A stretch of 64,000 bases of DNA, taken from contig NZ_OPYN01000164.1 of the NCBI RefSeq assembly GCF_900277125.1, forward strand, positions 227,874 to 291,873. Reading direction: 5' to 3'. Shown here piece after piece: positions 16,196 to 24,927 of this stretch (position 1 is its first letter; every line of letters starts with the position of its first letter). This DNA comes from Pseudomonas inefficax (GTDB lineage Bacteria > Pseudomonadota > Gammaproteobacteria > Pseudomonadales > Pseudomonadaceae). Below the pieces are notes generated by a model, which searched no databases, had not been told where the DNA came from, and was given only the letters and a program-made list of their open reading frames with translations. A program made the position numbers and the translations under genes.

Positions 16196-16223
16196 ATTCT
16201 ACGCATTCCAAAAACCGTGTCAA
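16196..16223 (-). promoter_or_regulatory. Promoter of second tRNA-Val
   Basis: On the minus strand, TTGACA (16223-16218), a 16-bp spacer and TAGAAT (16201-16196) form a near-consensus promoter; initiation would be about 9 bases before the mature tRNA. Confidence 0.78.
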
Positions 16224-16383
16224 CACTTTTTTTCGCGCTAACCTACTGAATCTTAAACTCTTTATAGAAAGGCGCGCTGGCAGGACCGAGTAAAGGATTT
16301 TCACCGGACGACTAGCGGGTGTTTATTATTATTGATAGCATCGGTACATTCGTTAAAAATATAAAACACGAGGTTCCTGCAGC

Positions 16384-17667
16384 ATGGCTAACACCCCCTA
16401 CCCCCAGTCCTACTACGCCGCCTCGGCCAACCCGGTGCCGCCACGTCCGGCGCTGCAGGGTGAGGTGGAAACCGATGTGTGCATCATCGGCGCCGGTTAC
16501 ACCGGCCTGTCCAGCGCCCTGTTCCTGCTGGAGAACGGCTTCAAGGTGAGCATCGTCGAAGCGGCCAAGGTCGGCTTCGGCGCATCGGGCCGCAACGGTG
16601 GCCAGATCGTCAACAGCTACAGCCGCGATATCGACGTCATCGAACGCACCGTCGGCCCCAAGCAGGCCCAGCTGCTGGGCCACATGGCCTTCGAAGGCGG
16701 GCGCATCATTCGTGAGCGCGTGGCCAAGTACAACATCCAGTGCGACCTGAAGGACGGTGGCGTGTTCGCTGCCCTTACCAGCAAGCAGATGGGCCACCTG
16801 GAGTCGCAAAAGCGCCTGTGGGAACGCTTCGGCCACAACCAGCTGGAGCTGATGGACCAGAAGCGCATCCGCGAAGTGGTCGCCTGCGACAACTATGTGG
16901 GCGGCATGCTGGACATGAGCGGCGGCCACATTCACCCGCTGAATCTGGCCTTGGGCGAAGCCGCTGCGGTCGAGTCGCTGGGCGGCATCATCTATGAGCA
17001 AACCCCGGCCGTACGCATCGAGCGTGGCGCCAACCCAGTGGTGCATACCCCGCAGGGCAAGGTCCGCGCCAAGTTCATCATCGTTGCCGGCAACGCCTAC
17101 CTGGGCAACCTGGTGCCGGAGCTGGCCAGCAAGTCCATGCCATGCGGCACCCAGGTGATCACCACCGAGCCGCTGGGCGACGAACTGGCGCGCACCCTGT
17201 TGCCGCAGGACTACTGCGTCGAGGACTGCAACTACCTGCTCGACTACTACCGCCTGACCAGCGACAAGCGCCTGATCTTCGGTGGCGGCGTGGTGTACGG
17301 CGCGCGTGACCCGGCCAACATCGAGGCGATCATCCGTCCGAAGATGCTCAAGGCTTTCCCGCAGCTGAAGAACGTGAAGATCGACTACGCCTGGACCGGC
17401 AACTTCCTGCTGACATTGTCGCGTCTGCCACAGGTTGGCCGTATCGGCGACAACATCTACTACTCCCAGGGCTGCTCGGGTCACGGCGTGACCTACACCC
17501 ACCTGGCGGGCAAGGTGCTGGCCGAGGCCATGCGTGGCCAGGCCGAGCGTTTCGACGCCTTTGCCGGCCTGCCGCACTACCCGTTCCCGGGTGGCCAGAT
17601 GCTGCGCGTACCGTTCAGCGCCCTTGGCGCCTGGTACTACAGCCTGCGTGATCGCCTGGGCTTCTGA
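16384..17667 (+). CDS. puuB: Gamma-glutamylputrescine oxidase (PuuB/PauB family)
   Basis: FAD-dependent amine oxidase of 427 residues. The N-terminus YYAASAN is characteristic of PuuB, followed by the FAD fold CIIGAGYTGLSSALFLLENGF and FGASGRNGGQIVNSYSRDIDVIE, all closely like the enzyme of the gamma-glutamylated putrescine pathway. It would oxidise gamma-glutamylputrescine to the aminoaldehyde in polyamine catabolism. No ligase (PuuA) or aldehyde dehydrogenase gene is adjacent, as is usual in Pseudomonas, where several PauB paralogues are scattered. A GAGG site precedes ATG 16384. Substrate preference among glutamylated polyamines is not decidable here. Confidence 0.82.
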   Translation: MANTPYPQSYYAASANPVPPRPALQGEVETDVCIIGAGYTGLSSALFLLENGFKVSIVEAAKVGFGASGRNGGQIVNSYSRDIDVIERTVGPKQAQLLGHMAFEGGRIIRERVAKYNIQCDLKDGGVFAALTSKQMGHLESQKRLWERFGHNQLELMDQKRIREVVACDNYVGGMLDMSGGHIHPLNLALGEAAAVESLGGIIYEQTPAVRIERGANPVVHTPQGKVRAKFIIVAGNAYLGNLVPELASKSMPCGTQVITTEPLGDELARTLLPQDYCVEDCNYLLDYYRLTSDKRLIFGGGVVYGARDPANIEAIIRPKMLKAFPQLKNVKIDYAWTGNFLLTLSRLPQVGRIGDNIYYSQGCSGHGVTYTHLAGKVLAEAMRGQAERFDAFAGLPHYPFPGGQMLRVPFSALGAWYYSLRDRLGF

Positions 17668-17680
17668 TGTAGGCAGGCCT

Positions 17681-17774
17681 GGCCTCTTCGCGGGTGAACC
17701 CGCTCCCACAGGGATATCACTGGACTTGAGGGCAGCGGGGTCCCTGTGGGAGCGGGTTCACCCGCGATAGGGCC
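17681..17774. repeat. REP/BIME inverted pair (GGGTTCACCCGC type)
   Basis: Convergent CGCGGGTGAACCCGCTCCCACAGGG units between the convergent genes PuuB and the C39-like lipoprotein; it could end transcription from both sides. Confidence 0.88.
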
Positions 17775-17787
17775 TGAACAGGCAAAG

Positions 17788-18465
17788 CTACTTGTTCAGG
17801 CTACTCACAGCCTGCCTGGCCGCAATCTCCTGCCCCGCCCGGGCCAGTTCATCCGCAGCCTGCAACCAGCGCTGGCGGTCCACCTGGGCCGGCAGTTGCC
17901 GCGGTGGCTGCACCAGCACCGCCCAACTCCCAAGCTTCGCCCACGCCGAGGCAAAGTCATCGAACGCCATCAGCTGCCGCCGGTGCATGCCTGAGCGCAA
18001 CAGCACCCGCTGCTTGTAGCGGTCGTAGCCGATCAGCACGGCATAGCGTGGCTCGCTCCACCAGGCCGAACCATCCTCGTAACGCAGCAGCACTGGGTTG
18101 CCCGCCGCCACCTGGGTCAACAGCGCGTCCAGTTGCTTGTCCAGCGGATACACCACCATGCCGTAGTCGCGCGCTACCCGGGGGATGCCCGTGTCCAGCG
18201 CCTCGGCGCCCTGTGGCAGGTTCAGCGGCTTGTCCAGCAGCCCCGGCGTGATCGGAGCCCCCTGTTGCGACAGCACCGCCGCCAATGCCATGGCCCCGCT
18301 GTGGTTGGCGTTGCCACGGTAGAACGGCACGCTGCTGATCTCGACCCGCTGCGGCAGGCCCTTGAGGTTGGCGGAAGGTGCGCCGGCACAACCGGCCAGG
18401 CTGGCCGCTACCAGGCAGGCAGCCAGCAGCCGACGAGGGATGGTCTTGAAGGAATGTTGCTGCAT
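17788..18465 (-). CDS. C39-peptidase-like lipoprotein lacking the catalytic cysteine
   Basis: Predicted lipoprotein of 225 residues with lipobox LAGC after a short signal. The fold resembles the bacteriocin-processing peptidase C39 family (VEISSVPFYRG, then GAMALAAVLSQQG, and GNPVLLRYEDGS...YAVLIGYD). Where active members have Gln-x-x-Cys-Gly-Pro-Ala, this protein reads NANHSGAMA, with Ser in place of Cys. It therefore probably is not a cysteine protease; a binding or scaffold role is more likely. ATG 18465 is preferred over GTG 18471 from GCGAG spacing. Confidence 0.62.
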   Translation of the reverse strand: MQQHSFKTIPRRLLAACLVAASLAGCAGAPSANLKGLPQRVEISSVPFYRGNANHSGAMALAAVLSQQGAPITPGLLDKPLNLPQGAEALDTGIPRVARDYGMVVYPLDKQLDALLTQVAAGNPVLLRYEDGSAWWSEPRYAVLIGYDRYKQRVLLRSGMHRRQLMAFDDFASAWAKLGSWAVLVQPPRQLPAQVDRQRWLQAADELARAGQEIAARQAVSSLNK

Positions 18466-18687
18466 GGACACTCGCTTGCTTCAACGCCAGGCAGGCAGCG
18501 CCCGGCTCTGGCCAACGATCATAGGTCGGACAGCGGCGCGGGTATAGTCCGACACCGGCTAGTGCCAAATCGGACCAAGCGATAGACCTTTGGTCAATGG
18601 AACGTCACAGGCGAAGGGCTAGACTAAAGCAGTGTCTGGAAGGCCAGCGTCGGCGACCGAACGCGGCCCATAGAGATGGAGGCACAA

Positions 18688-18861
18688 ATGAGCCTGACCA
18701 TGGCAATCCTCATGCTGGTGGGCATGTGGCTGAGCGTTGCAGCCGCCATGCTGTGGGGTGTACTGCGTATCGTGCGGCGTCATTCCCACCACCTGCCACA
18801 GCAGACCACCGCCAAGCCACAGCCGGTGCGCCGGGCGCGGCGGCATGCCGGGGTGCACTGA
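18688..18861 (+). CDS. Small single-pass membrane protein, unknown
   Basis: A 57-residue product: one hydrophobic helix (LTMAILMLVGMWLSVAAAMLWGVL) followed by a basic, histidine-containing tail. GGAGG lies 4 bases before ATG 18688, which favours this start over ATG 18676. A rho-independent terminator follows after the REP element. I do not recognise the family; the good ribosome site and terminator support a real gene. Confidence 0.5.
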   Translation: MSLTMAILMLVGMWLSVAAAMLWGVLRIVRRHSHHLPQQTTAKPQPVRRARRHAGVH

Positions 18862-18882
18862 CTTCAGAAGTTTCGAGGCCCA

Positions 18883-18966
18883 TTCGCGGGTGAACCCGCT
18901 CCCACAAGATCCTCCACTGTTTTCAGAAGCGGTGAGTTACCTGTGGGAGCGGGTTCACCCGCGAAC
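18883..18966. repeat. REP/BIME inverted pair (GGGTTCACCCGC type)
   Basis: Convergent TTCGCGGGTGAACCCGCTCCCACA units, immediately followed by a terminator hairpin. Confidence 0.88.
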
Positions 18967-18990
18967 GGGGCGCAAGCGCCCCGCTCTTTT
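18967..18990 (+). terminator. Rho-independent terminator
   Basis: GGGGCGCAAGCGCCCC forms a tight hairpin followed by GCTCTTTT on the plus strand, fitting the end of the small membrane protein transcript. Confidence 0.65.
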
Positions 18991-18994
18991 CACA

Positions 18995-19747
18995 TCAACC
19001 TTCTGCCGCCTCACGCTTCAACCGCGCCCGACGGGCAAGGATATTGAGGATCTCGATCGCCGTCGAGAAGGCCATGGCTGCGTACACATAACCCTTCGGT
19101 ACATGGGCGCCAAAACCTTCGGCGATCAGCGTCATGCCGATCATGATCAGGAAGCCCAGGGCCAGCATCACCACGGTCGGGTTGTCGTTGATGAAGTTGG
19201 CCAACGGGTCGGCGGCCACCATCATGACGATCACGGCAGTGATAACGGCGATGATCATGATCGGCAGGTGCTCGGTCATGCCCACGGCGGTGATGATGCT
19301 GTCAACCGAGAACACGATGTCCAGCAACAGGATCTGGAAGATCGCCGCAGCAAAGCCCAAGGTAACCGTCGACGATACCTTGGCTTCTTCCTTGGCACCG
19401 TGCGGGTCGACGTTCTCGTGGATTTCCTTGGTCGCCTTCCACAGCAGGAACAGGCCACCGGCAATCAGGATCACGTCCTTCCAGGAGAAGGCATTGCCGA
19501 ACACCTCGAACACCGGGTCGGTCAGCTGGACGATCCAGGCCACCGTGCTGAGCAAGGCCAGGCGCATGACTAAGGCCATGCTGATACCGATACGGCGCGC
19601 CTTGGAGCGATACTCAACCGGCAGCTTGTTGGTCAGGATGGAGATGAAGATCAGGTTGTCGATGCCCAGCACGACTTCCATGGCCACCAGGGTAGCCAAG
19701 GCAACCCAGGCGGTAGGGCTAGCGACGAGTTCCAGCAAATATTCCAT
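18995..19747 (-). CDS. TerC/YoaE-family integral membrane protein
   Basis: A 250-residue membrane protein with about seven helices and the TerC-family acidic motifs MEVVLGIDNLIFISIL (first helix) and LLDIVFSVDSIITAVG (middle), whose aspartates are thought to handle metal ions in this family. Relatives are linked to tellurite resistance and to manganese export or metallation of exported proteins; which applies here is not shown. The C-terminus is short and basic. It lacks the CBS domains of longer YoaE-type homologues. The neighbouring small lipoprotein gene lies 29 bases upstream on the same strand. Confidence 0.82.
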   Translation of the reverse strand: MEYLLELVASPTAWVALATLVAMEVVLGIDNLIFISILTNKLPVEYRSKARRIGISMALVMRLALLSTVAWIVQLTDPVFEVFGNAFSWKDVILIAGGLFLLWKATKEIHENVDPHGAKEEAKVSSTVTLGFAAAIFQILLLDIVFSVDSIITAVGMTEHLPIMIIAVITAVIVMMVAADPLANFINDNPTVVMLALGFLIMIGMTLIAEGFGAHVPKGYVYAAMAFSTAIEILNILARRARLKREAAEG

Positions 19748-19776
19748 TGTTCAAATCCTGCAGCAGCGGTTGGGGG

Positions 19777-20016
19777 TCAGATTTCCTGGGTGTCTTCTTT
19801 CTTGTCGGCGTCCTTGGGCTTGTGCCCTTCGTTGCCGATGGCCTCGCTCAACGCCTGCTGTGCAGCCTTGTTGGTGTCGTCGATGGCCTGCTTGGCCGAC
19901 TGTGCGGCCTGGTCGAGCATCTGCTGGGCGGATTTCTCGGCCTGCTCGCAACCGGCCAGGGTGAACAGGGCCAAGGCCAGCACCAGCGGCGTGCCGATGG
20001 ATTTGAGTTGCAGCAT
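19777..20016 (-). CDS. Small lipoprotein, alanine/glutamine-rich helix
   Basis: Predicted 79-residue lipoprotein: signal MLQLKSIGTPLVLALALF, lipobox LAGC, then a long amphipathic helix rich in Ala, Gln and Lys (AEKSAQQMLDQAAQSAKQAIDD), ending with a charged tail. GAGGAA lies before ATG 20016. It is 29 bases upstream of the TerC-like gene on the same strand and may be cotranscribed. Function is unknown; the helix suggests an envelope-spanning or peptidoglycan-associated role like other small Ala-rich lipoproteins. Confidence 0.65.
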   Translation of the reverse strand: MLQLKSIGTPLVLALALFTLAGCEQAEKSAQQMLDQAAQSAKQAIDDTNKAAQQALSEAIGNEGHKPKDADKKEDTQEI

Positions 20017-20149
20017 GGGTTCCTCGCTTTCATATTCCGGCGGCGCGCACGGCGCCTGATGGAGCCGCATTCTAAAGAGCGCAATACATCAGGAAAATTC
20101 GTTTTTTCAGCGGTTATACTTCGGGTTTTACGAATCCGGAAACATACCG

Positions 20150-21043
20150 ATGCTCAATTATCGGCAGTTGCACTACTTCTGGGCCGTGGCCAAGACCGGC
20201 AGCATCGCCCGCGCCAGCGAACAGTTGAACCTCACCCCGCAAACCATCAGCGGGCAGATCAGCCTGTTCGAACAGACCTACGGCCTGGAGTTGTTCCAGC
20301 GCGTGGGGCGCCAGCTGGAACTGACCGAAACAGGGCGCCAGACGCTGGTCTATGCCGAGCAGATGTTCCAGCTGGGTAGCGAGCTGGAGGCCATGCTGCG
20401 GGCCGGCCCGCAGGAGCAGATCCTGTTCCGCGTGGGTGTGGCGGACGTGGTGCCCAAGTCCATCGTCTACCGCCTGCTGGCACCGACCATGGAACTGGAC
20501 GAGGTGCTGCGCATCAACTGCCGCGAAGACAAGCTCGAACGGCTGCTGGCCGACCTGGCGATCCAGCGCCTGGACCTGGTGATTTCCGACAGCCCCATGC
20601 CCAGCCACCTGGACATCAAAGGTTATAGCCAGAAACTGGGCGAATGCGGGTTGAGCTTCTTCGCTACCCCGGCGCTTGCACAACGCCTGGAAGGCCCCTT
20701 CCCCGCCTGCCTGCAGGATGCGCCATTGCTTATCCCCGGGCAGGAAACCGTGGTACGCAGCCGCCTGCTGCGCTGGCTGGGTGAACAGCAGGTGCAGCCA
20801 CGGATCGTGGGCGAGTTCGATGACAGTGCCTTGATGCAGGCATTCGGGCAGTCGGGCAGCGGCATCTTCGTCGCGCCCAGCGTGATCGCCGAGGAAGTGT
20901 GCCGCCAGTACGGTGTGGAGCTGATCGGGCAGACCGAGGCGGTGCACGAGTCGTTCTATGCCATTTCGGTTGAGCGCAAGGTCAAGCACCCGGGGATCGT
21001 GGCGATTACCGAGGGGGCGCGACGGGAGTTGTTTCATTGGTAG
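20150..21043 (+). CDS. nhaR: LysR-family regulator, NhaR type
   Basis: LysR-type regulator of 297 residues. The helix-turn-helix covers roughly residues 3-60 (LNYRQLHYFWAVAKTGSIARASEQLNLTPQTISGQI), with the FWAVAK and TISGQI wording typical of NhaR, the activator of Na+/H+ antiporter genes. The C-terminal co-inducer domain follows (VGVADVVPKSIVYRLL). It stands divergently from the small lipoprotein gene. No nhaA antiporter gene is next to it, so its targets may be elsewhere; other NhaR-like regulators respond to different stresses. Confidence 0.78.
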   Translation: MLNYRQLHYFWAVAKTGSIARASEQLNLTPQTISGQISLFEQTYGLELFQRVGRQLELTETGRQTLVYAEQMFQLGSELEAMLRAGPQEQILFRVGVADVVPKSIVYRLLAPTMELDEVLRINCREDKLERLLADLAIQRLDLVISDSPMPSHLDIKGYSQKLGECGLSFFATPALAQRLEGPFPACLQDAPLLIPGQETVVRSRLLRWLGEQQVQPRIVGEFDDSALMQAFGQSGSGIFVAPSVIAEEVCRQYGVELIGQTEAVHESFYAISVERKVKHPGIVAITEGARRELFHW

Positions 21044-21089
21044 AGGGCAGATTTGACGCCCCCGCGTTTCAATGGTCATATGCCTGCCA

Positions 21090-21275
21090 GTTTCAGGTGC
21101 CCTGCGCCGCCGCGCGTAGGGTGAAACGGGAAGCCGGTGCGTCGTGTTACCCCACGACAAGTCCGGCGCTGCCCCCGCAACGGTAAGCGAGCGAACCCTT
21201 CGAGATACCACTGTGCACCTGCATGGGAAGGTGAAGGTTTCATGCCCCTCGCAAGCCCGGAGACCGGCCTGGAGC
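21090..21275 (+). promoter_or_regulatory. Cobalamin riboswitch 1
   Basis: The leader has the ordered AdoCbl riboswitch elements: CAGGTGCC, GGGAAGCCGGTG, the B12-box-like GCGCTGCCCCCGCAACGGTAAGC, a TTTCATGCC arm and the closing AGCCCGGAGACCGGCC. It fills most of the 352-base gap before the TonB receptor gene at 21396. High cobalamin would be expected to switch that gene off. Confidence 0.9.
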
Positions 21276-21395
21276 TTCACTTGGCAACCCGCGGTGGGCG
21301 GGCGCAGGCCGGTATCGGTGCGCGCGTCTGCGTGCACGGTGTGCCTTTGCGTGTTTTCCACCGGGATCCATTCATTCCTGCAGTAGTGGAACGAC

Positions 21396-23522
21396 ATGTC
21401 CCGTATCTTCAAGCTTCACCCCTTGGCGGCCTGCCTGGCCGTTTCCCTGCCGGCCCTGGCCGATGGCCTCGACAGACAACCATTGGCCCTGCCCTCAACG
21501 GCCATCACCGACACACCCGTCAGCCACGCCATCGACCTGGCCACCCCGACCCAGGCTGGCTCGCGCCTGGGCCTGAGCGCCCTGGAGACACCGGCCAGCA
21601 CCAGCAGCATCAGCGCCGAGCAGATCCAGCTGCGCAACAACCTCACCGTGCAGGACGCGGTGACCCGCTCACCGGGCATCAGCTACATAGGCTCCCCGGG
21701 CGACGGCGGCACGGGCCTGTCCGCCCGCGGCTTTACCGGGCACAACTCGGTGATGACCTTGTTCGACGGCGCACGCCTTTACACCGGTGCCGGCACCCAG
21801 ACGTTCCCGGTCGACCCGTGGATGGTCGAGCGCATCGATGTGATTCGCGGCCCGGCCTCGGTGCTGTATGGCGAAGGGGCCACCGGTGCGGTGGTCAACG
21901 TGATCCCGAAAAAGCCGTTTGCCGGCGAGATACGCAACCACCTGCGCCTGGGCTACGGTTCGTGGGACCGCCAGCAGCTCGGCCTGGACAGCGGCGGCAG
22001 CCTTGGCGAGCGCCTGAGCTACCGCCTGGCCCTGAACCAGCAAGCCGGTAACGGTTGGGTCGACCGCACCCCATCGCGCAGCCTGGCGTTGAGCGCCGCG
22101 CTGCGCTTCGATGCCAGCGACGACCTCAGCTTCACCCTCGCCCACGACCGTGGCGATGCGGAGCCTGCCAACTATTACGGCACCCCGCTGATCGACGGCC
22201 GCTACCGCAGCAGCCTGCGCAACAAGAACTACAACGTGCAGGATGACGTGCAGCATTACGTCGATGAATGGACCCGCCTGAACACCGACTGGACGGTGAA
22301 CGACCACCTCAGCGCCAGCAACCAGCTGTACTACATCAAGAGCCGCCGTCACTGGCGCAATGCCGAGGACTACAGCTGGGATGCAGGCCGCCAGCAACTG
22401 CTGCGTGGCAGCTACCTGCAGATCAAGCACAACCAGGAACAGTTCGGCGATCGCCAGGCCTTCACCCTCGACCATACATTGTTCGGCCTGGCCAGCAAGA
22501 CCGTGGTCGGCGCCGAGTACAACAAGGTCCGCTTCAACGTCGACAGCAATGCGCCCTACAACGATGTGGGCGGTGACTATATCGACCCGTGGCAGCCGCA
22601 ACCAGGTTGGTTCCACAGCGCCTCGCCACTGCGCCCGCAAACGCTGTCCAGCACCCACACCTTTGCCCTGTTCGCCGAAAACCGCCTGCAGTTGAGCGAT
22701 CGCCTGTCACTGGTCACTGGTGTGCGTCGCGACCAGAACCACATCGTCCAGGAGAAACGGACCACCGACAGCCGCAGCGACCGTAGCCTGCAAGGCGGCA
22801 ACTGGCGCGCCGGGCTGGTGTTTGCGGTCAGCGACGACCTGTCGCTGTATGGCCAGTACTCCACCAGCGAGGACGGGGTCGACAACCTCATCAGCCTCAG
22901 CGCCAACCAGATGCACTACGACCTGACCGAGGCCAGGCAGACCGAGGTGGGCCTCAAGCAGCGCTTCTGGGAGGGGCGTGGCGAATGGACATTGGCGGCC
23001 TACCACATCGTCAAGAAGAAGCTGCTGGTGGATGACCCGCTCACCCACGAGAAGCAACAGGCTGGCCAGCAGACCTCCGACGGCCTGGAGGCAACCCTGG
23101 AACTGGCGCTGGCGCACCAGTGGCAGGTATCGGCCAACGCGGCGATCGTGCGCGCGAGGTATGACGACTTCGACGAAATGGTCGGCGGCGTGGCGCAGGA
23201 TCGTGCGGGCAATCGCCCGGCAAATGTGCCGCGGCGTACCGCCAACCTGTGGCTCAGCAAAGGCTTCGGCCAGTGGCTGGAGGCCGGCCTTGGCGCGCGT
23301 TATGTGGATGAGCGCTATGCCAACACCGCCAACACCCAGGGCGCCCCCGGCTACACCGTGGTCGATGCCAACATCGGCTGGCAGGTGTTGCCGGACGTGC
23401 GGCTGGGGTTGCAGTTGAACAACCTGTTCGACCGTGCGTATGTGCAGTCGGCGTTCAGTGGGCAGCAGTGGCTGATGGGGATGCCACGGTCGTACTTTGC
23501 GACGGTGGATTACAGCTTCTGA
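21396..23522 (+). CDS. TonB-dependent receptor under cobalamin riboswitch
   Basis: Outer-membrane receptor of 708 residues: signal peptide ending ALA near residue 22, plug domain (ETPASTSSISAEQIQLRNNLTVQDAVTRSPGISY, then DVIRGPASVLYGEGATGAVVNVI), and a beta-barrel ending YFATVDYSF with the C-terminal aromatic residue needed for outer-membrane insertion. By sequence it is of the ferric-siderophore receptor type and longer than classical BtuB (about 600 residues). The riboswitch says it serves cobalamin or a corrinoid/cobalt ligand. Ribosome site before ATG 21396 is weak, as expected when a riboswitch controls translation. Confidence 0.85.
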   Translation: MSRIFKLHPLAACLAVSLPALADGLDRQPLALPSTAITDTPVSHAIDLATPTQAGSRLGLSALETPASTSSISAEQIQLRNNLTVQDAVTRSPGISYIGSPGDGGTGLSARGFTGHNSVMTLFDGARLYTGAGTQTFPVDPWMVERIDVIRGPASVLYGEGATGAVVNVIPKKPFAGEIRNHLRLGYGSWDRQQLGLDSGGSLGERLSYRLALNQQAGNGWVDRTPSRSLALSAALRFDASDDLSFTLAHDRGDAEPANYYGTPLIDGRYRSSLRNKNYNVQDDVQHYVDEWTRLNTDWTVNDHLSASNQLYYIKSRRHWRNAEDYSWDAGRQQLLRGSYLQIKHNQEQFGDRQAFTLDHTLFGLASKTVVGAEYNKVRFNVDSNAPYNDVGGDYIDPWQPQPGWFHSASPLRPQTLSSTHTFALFAENRLQLSDRLSLVTGVRRDQNHIVQEKRTTDSRSDRSLQGGNWRAGLVFAVSDDLSLYGQYSTSEDGVDNLISLSANQMHYDLTEARQTEVGLKQRFWEGRGEWTLAAYHIVKKKLLVDDPLTHEKQQAGQQTSDGLEATLELALAHQWQVSANAAIVRARYDDFDEMVGGVAQDRAGNRPANVPRRTANLWLSKGFGQWLEAGLGARYVDERYANTANTQGAPGYTVVDANIGWQVLPDVRLGLQLNNLFDRAYVQSAFSGQQWLMGMPRSYFATVDYSF

Positions 23523-23539
23523 TAAGAACTGCCTGCACC

Positions 23540-23637
23540 GGCCTCTTCGCGGGTAAACCCGCTCCCACAGGGATATCACAGAATTCGAATACGGTGACGT
23601 ACCTGTGGGAGCGGGTTTACCCGCGAAGAGGCCGGCA
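23540..23637. repeat. REP/BIME inverted pair (GGGTTTACCCGC type)
   Basis: Convergent GGCCTCTTCGCGGGTAAACC units after the TonB receptor gene. Confidence 0.88.
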
Positions 23638-23676
23638 CAGGCAGCACAAAAACATCTACCTCTCCGGAATAATTTA

Positions 23677-23689
23677 GTTATAAGATAAC
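23677..23689. promoter_or_regulatory. Zur-like box GTTATAAGATAAC
   Basis: GTTAT-AAG-ATAAC matches the Zur (zinc uptake regulator) consensus GTTATANTATAAC at all fixed positions but one. It lies 37 bases before the acyltransferase start at 23726, in an AT-rich upstream region. This would predict induction under zinc limitation. Confidence 0.5.
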
Positions 23690-23725
23690 GTTTCAGTTGA
23701 CATCCATTCCTATCAGCGACCTCCC

Positions 23726-24892
23726 ATGACAAGCGCCAGCGCCACCCCCACCCTGCTCACCCAGCGCCTGCAGAGCATCGATGCCCTGCGCGGCCTTGTG
23801 ATCCTGTTCATGCTCCTGGACCACGTCCGTGAGACCTTCTTCCTGCATCGCCAGGTCAGCGACCCGATGGCCATCGACGCCACCGAGCCGTCGCTGTTCT
23901 TCAGCCGCACCCTGGCCCACCTGTGCGCGCCGGTGTTCGTCATGCTGACCGGCCTGTCGGCCTGGCTATACGGCGAGAAACACCAGGGCCGCAGCGATGT
24001 CGCGGCGTTCCTGTTCAAGCGCGGGCTGTTCCTGGTGGCGCTGGAATTCACCCTGGTCAACTTCGCCTGGACCTTCCAGCTGCCACCCAGCGTCATCTAC
24101 CTGCAAGTGATCTGGGCCATCGGCGTGAGCATGATCGCCCTGTCGCTGCTGGTGTGGTTGCCACGTGCCGCCCTGATCGCCCTGGGCGCAATCATCATCG
24201 CCGGCCACAACCTGCTCGATGGCCTGCACTTTGGCGCCGAATCCGCCCTGCATGTGCCATGGGCAATCCTGCATGACCGGGGCTGGCTGGAGTTCTCCGA
24301 AAGCCTGCGCCTGCGCACCTCCTACCCGGTGCTGCCGTGGATCGGTGTCATCGCCCTGGGCTACGGCCTGGGCCCCTGGTTCGCCCGTGGCAGCGGGGCC
24401 GGCCAACGCCAGCATCGCCTGCTGCTGGCCGGGCTGATCGCGCTGCTGGGCTTTGTCGTGCTGCGCCTGGTCAACGGCTACGGTGAGGCGCCGTGGAGCA
24501 CTTACCCGGCCGTCACGCAAACCCTGATGAGCTTCTTCAACATCACCAAGTACCCGCCGTCGCTGCTGTTCCTGGCACTGACCCTGGGCTGTGGCCTGCT
24601 GTTGCTGCGCGCCTTCGAACGTGCCGGCCAGGCCCGCTGGATCAGTGCCCTGGCGGTGTTCGGCGCGGCACCGATGTTCTTCTACCTGCTGCACCTGTAT
24701 GTGCTGAAGCTGCTGTACCTGGCCAGCCTGGCGCTGTTCGGCCGCAACCAGGGTGACTACTTCGGCTTCGACGGCATTGCCGCGGTGTGGCTCGCGGCAG
24801 TGCTGCTGGCGGTTTCGCTGTACCTGCCGGTGCGCTGGTTCGCCCGCCTGAAGGCGCGGCGGCGCGACATCACCTGGCTGAAGTACTTCTGA
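23726..24892 (+). CDS. DUF1624/heparan-glucosaminide-acetyltransferase-like membrane protein
   Basis: Integral membrane protein of 388 residues with about ten helices. The N-terminal QRLQSIDALRGLVILFMLLDHVRETFF is the PF07786 signature; the conserved histidine in the first helix region (LDHV) is the expected acyl carrier site of this family, which moves acetyl groups across membranes. C-terminal half contains FFYLLHLYVLKLLY. Its acceptor is unknown. It lies between the two riboswitch-controlled units but has its own upstream region with a Zur-like box. Confidence 0.75.
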   Translation: MTSASATPTLLTQRLQSIDALRGLVILFMLLDHVRETFFLHRQVSDPMAIDATEPSLFFSRTLAHLCAPVFVMLTGLSAWLYGEKHQGRSDVAAFLFKRGLFLVALEFTLVNFAWTFQLPPSVIYLQVIWAIGVSMIALSLLVWLPRAALIALGAIIIAGHNLLDGLHFGAESALHVPWAILHDRGWLEFSESLRLRTSYPVLPWIGVIALGYGLGPWFARGSGAGQRQHRLLLAGLIALLGFVVLRLVNGYGEAPWSTYPAVTQTLMSFFNITKYPPSLLFLALTLGCGLLLLRAFERAGQARWISALAVFGAAPMFFYLLHLYVLKLLYLASLALFGRNQGDYFGFDGIAAVWLAAVLLAVSLYLPVRWFARLKARRRDITWLKYF

Positions 24893-24927
24893 AAAGCGTT
24901 TTCACCCGGCGGCACGATGGTCTACCA

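Noticed and set aside
18525..18553. GTCGGAC-N15-GTCCGAC dyad upstream of the C39-like lipoprotein gene
   Set aside because: Short GC-rich arms with a long spacer are expected by chance in this base composition.
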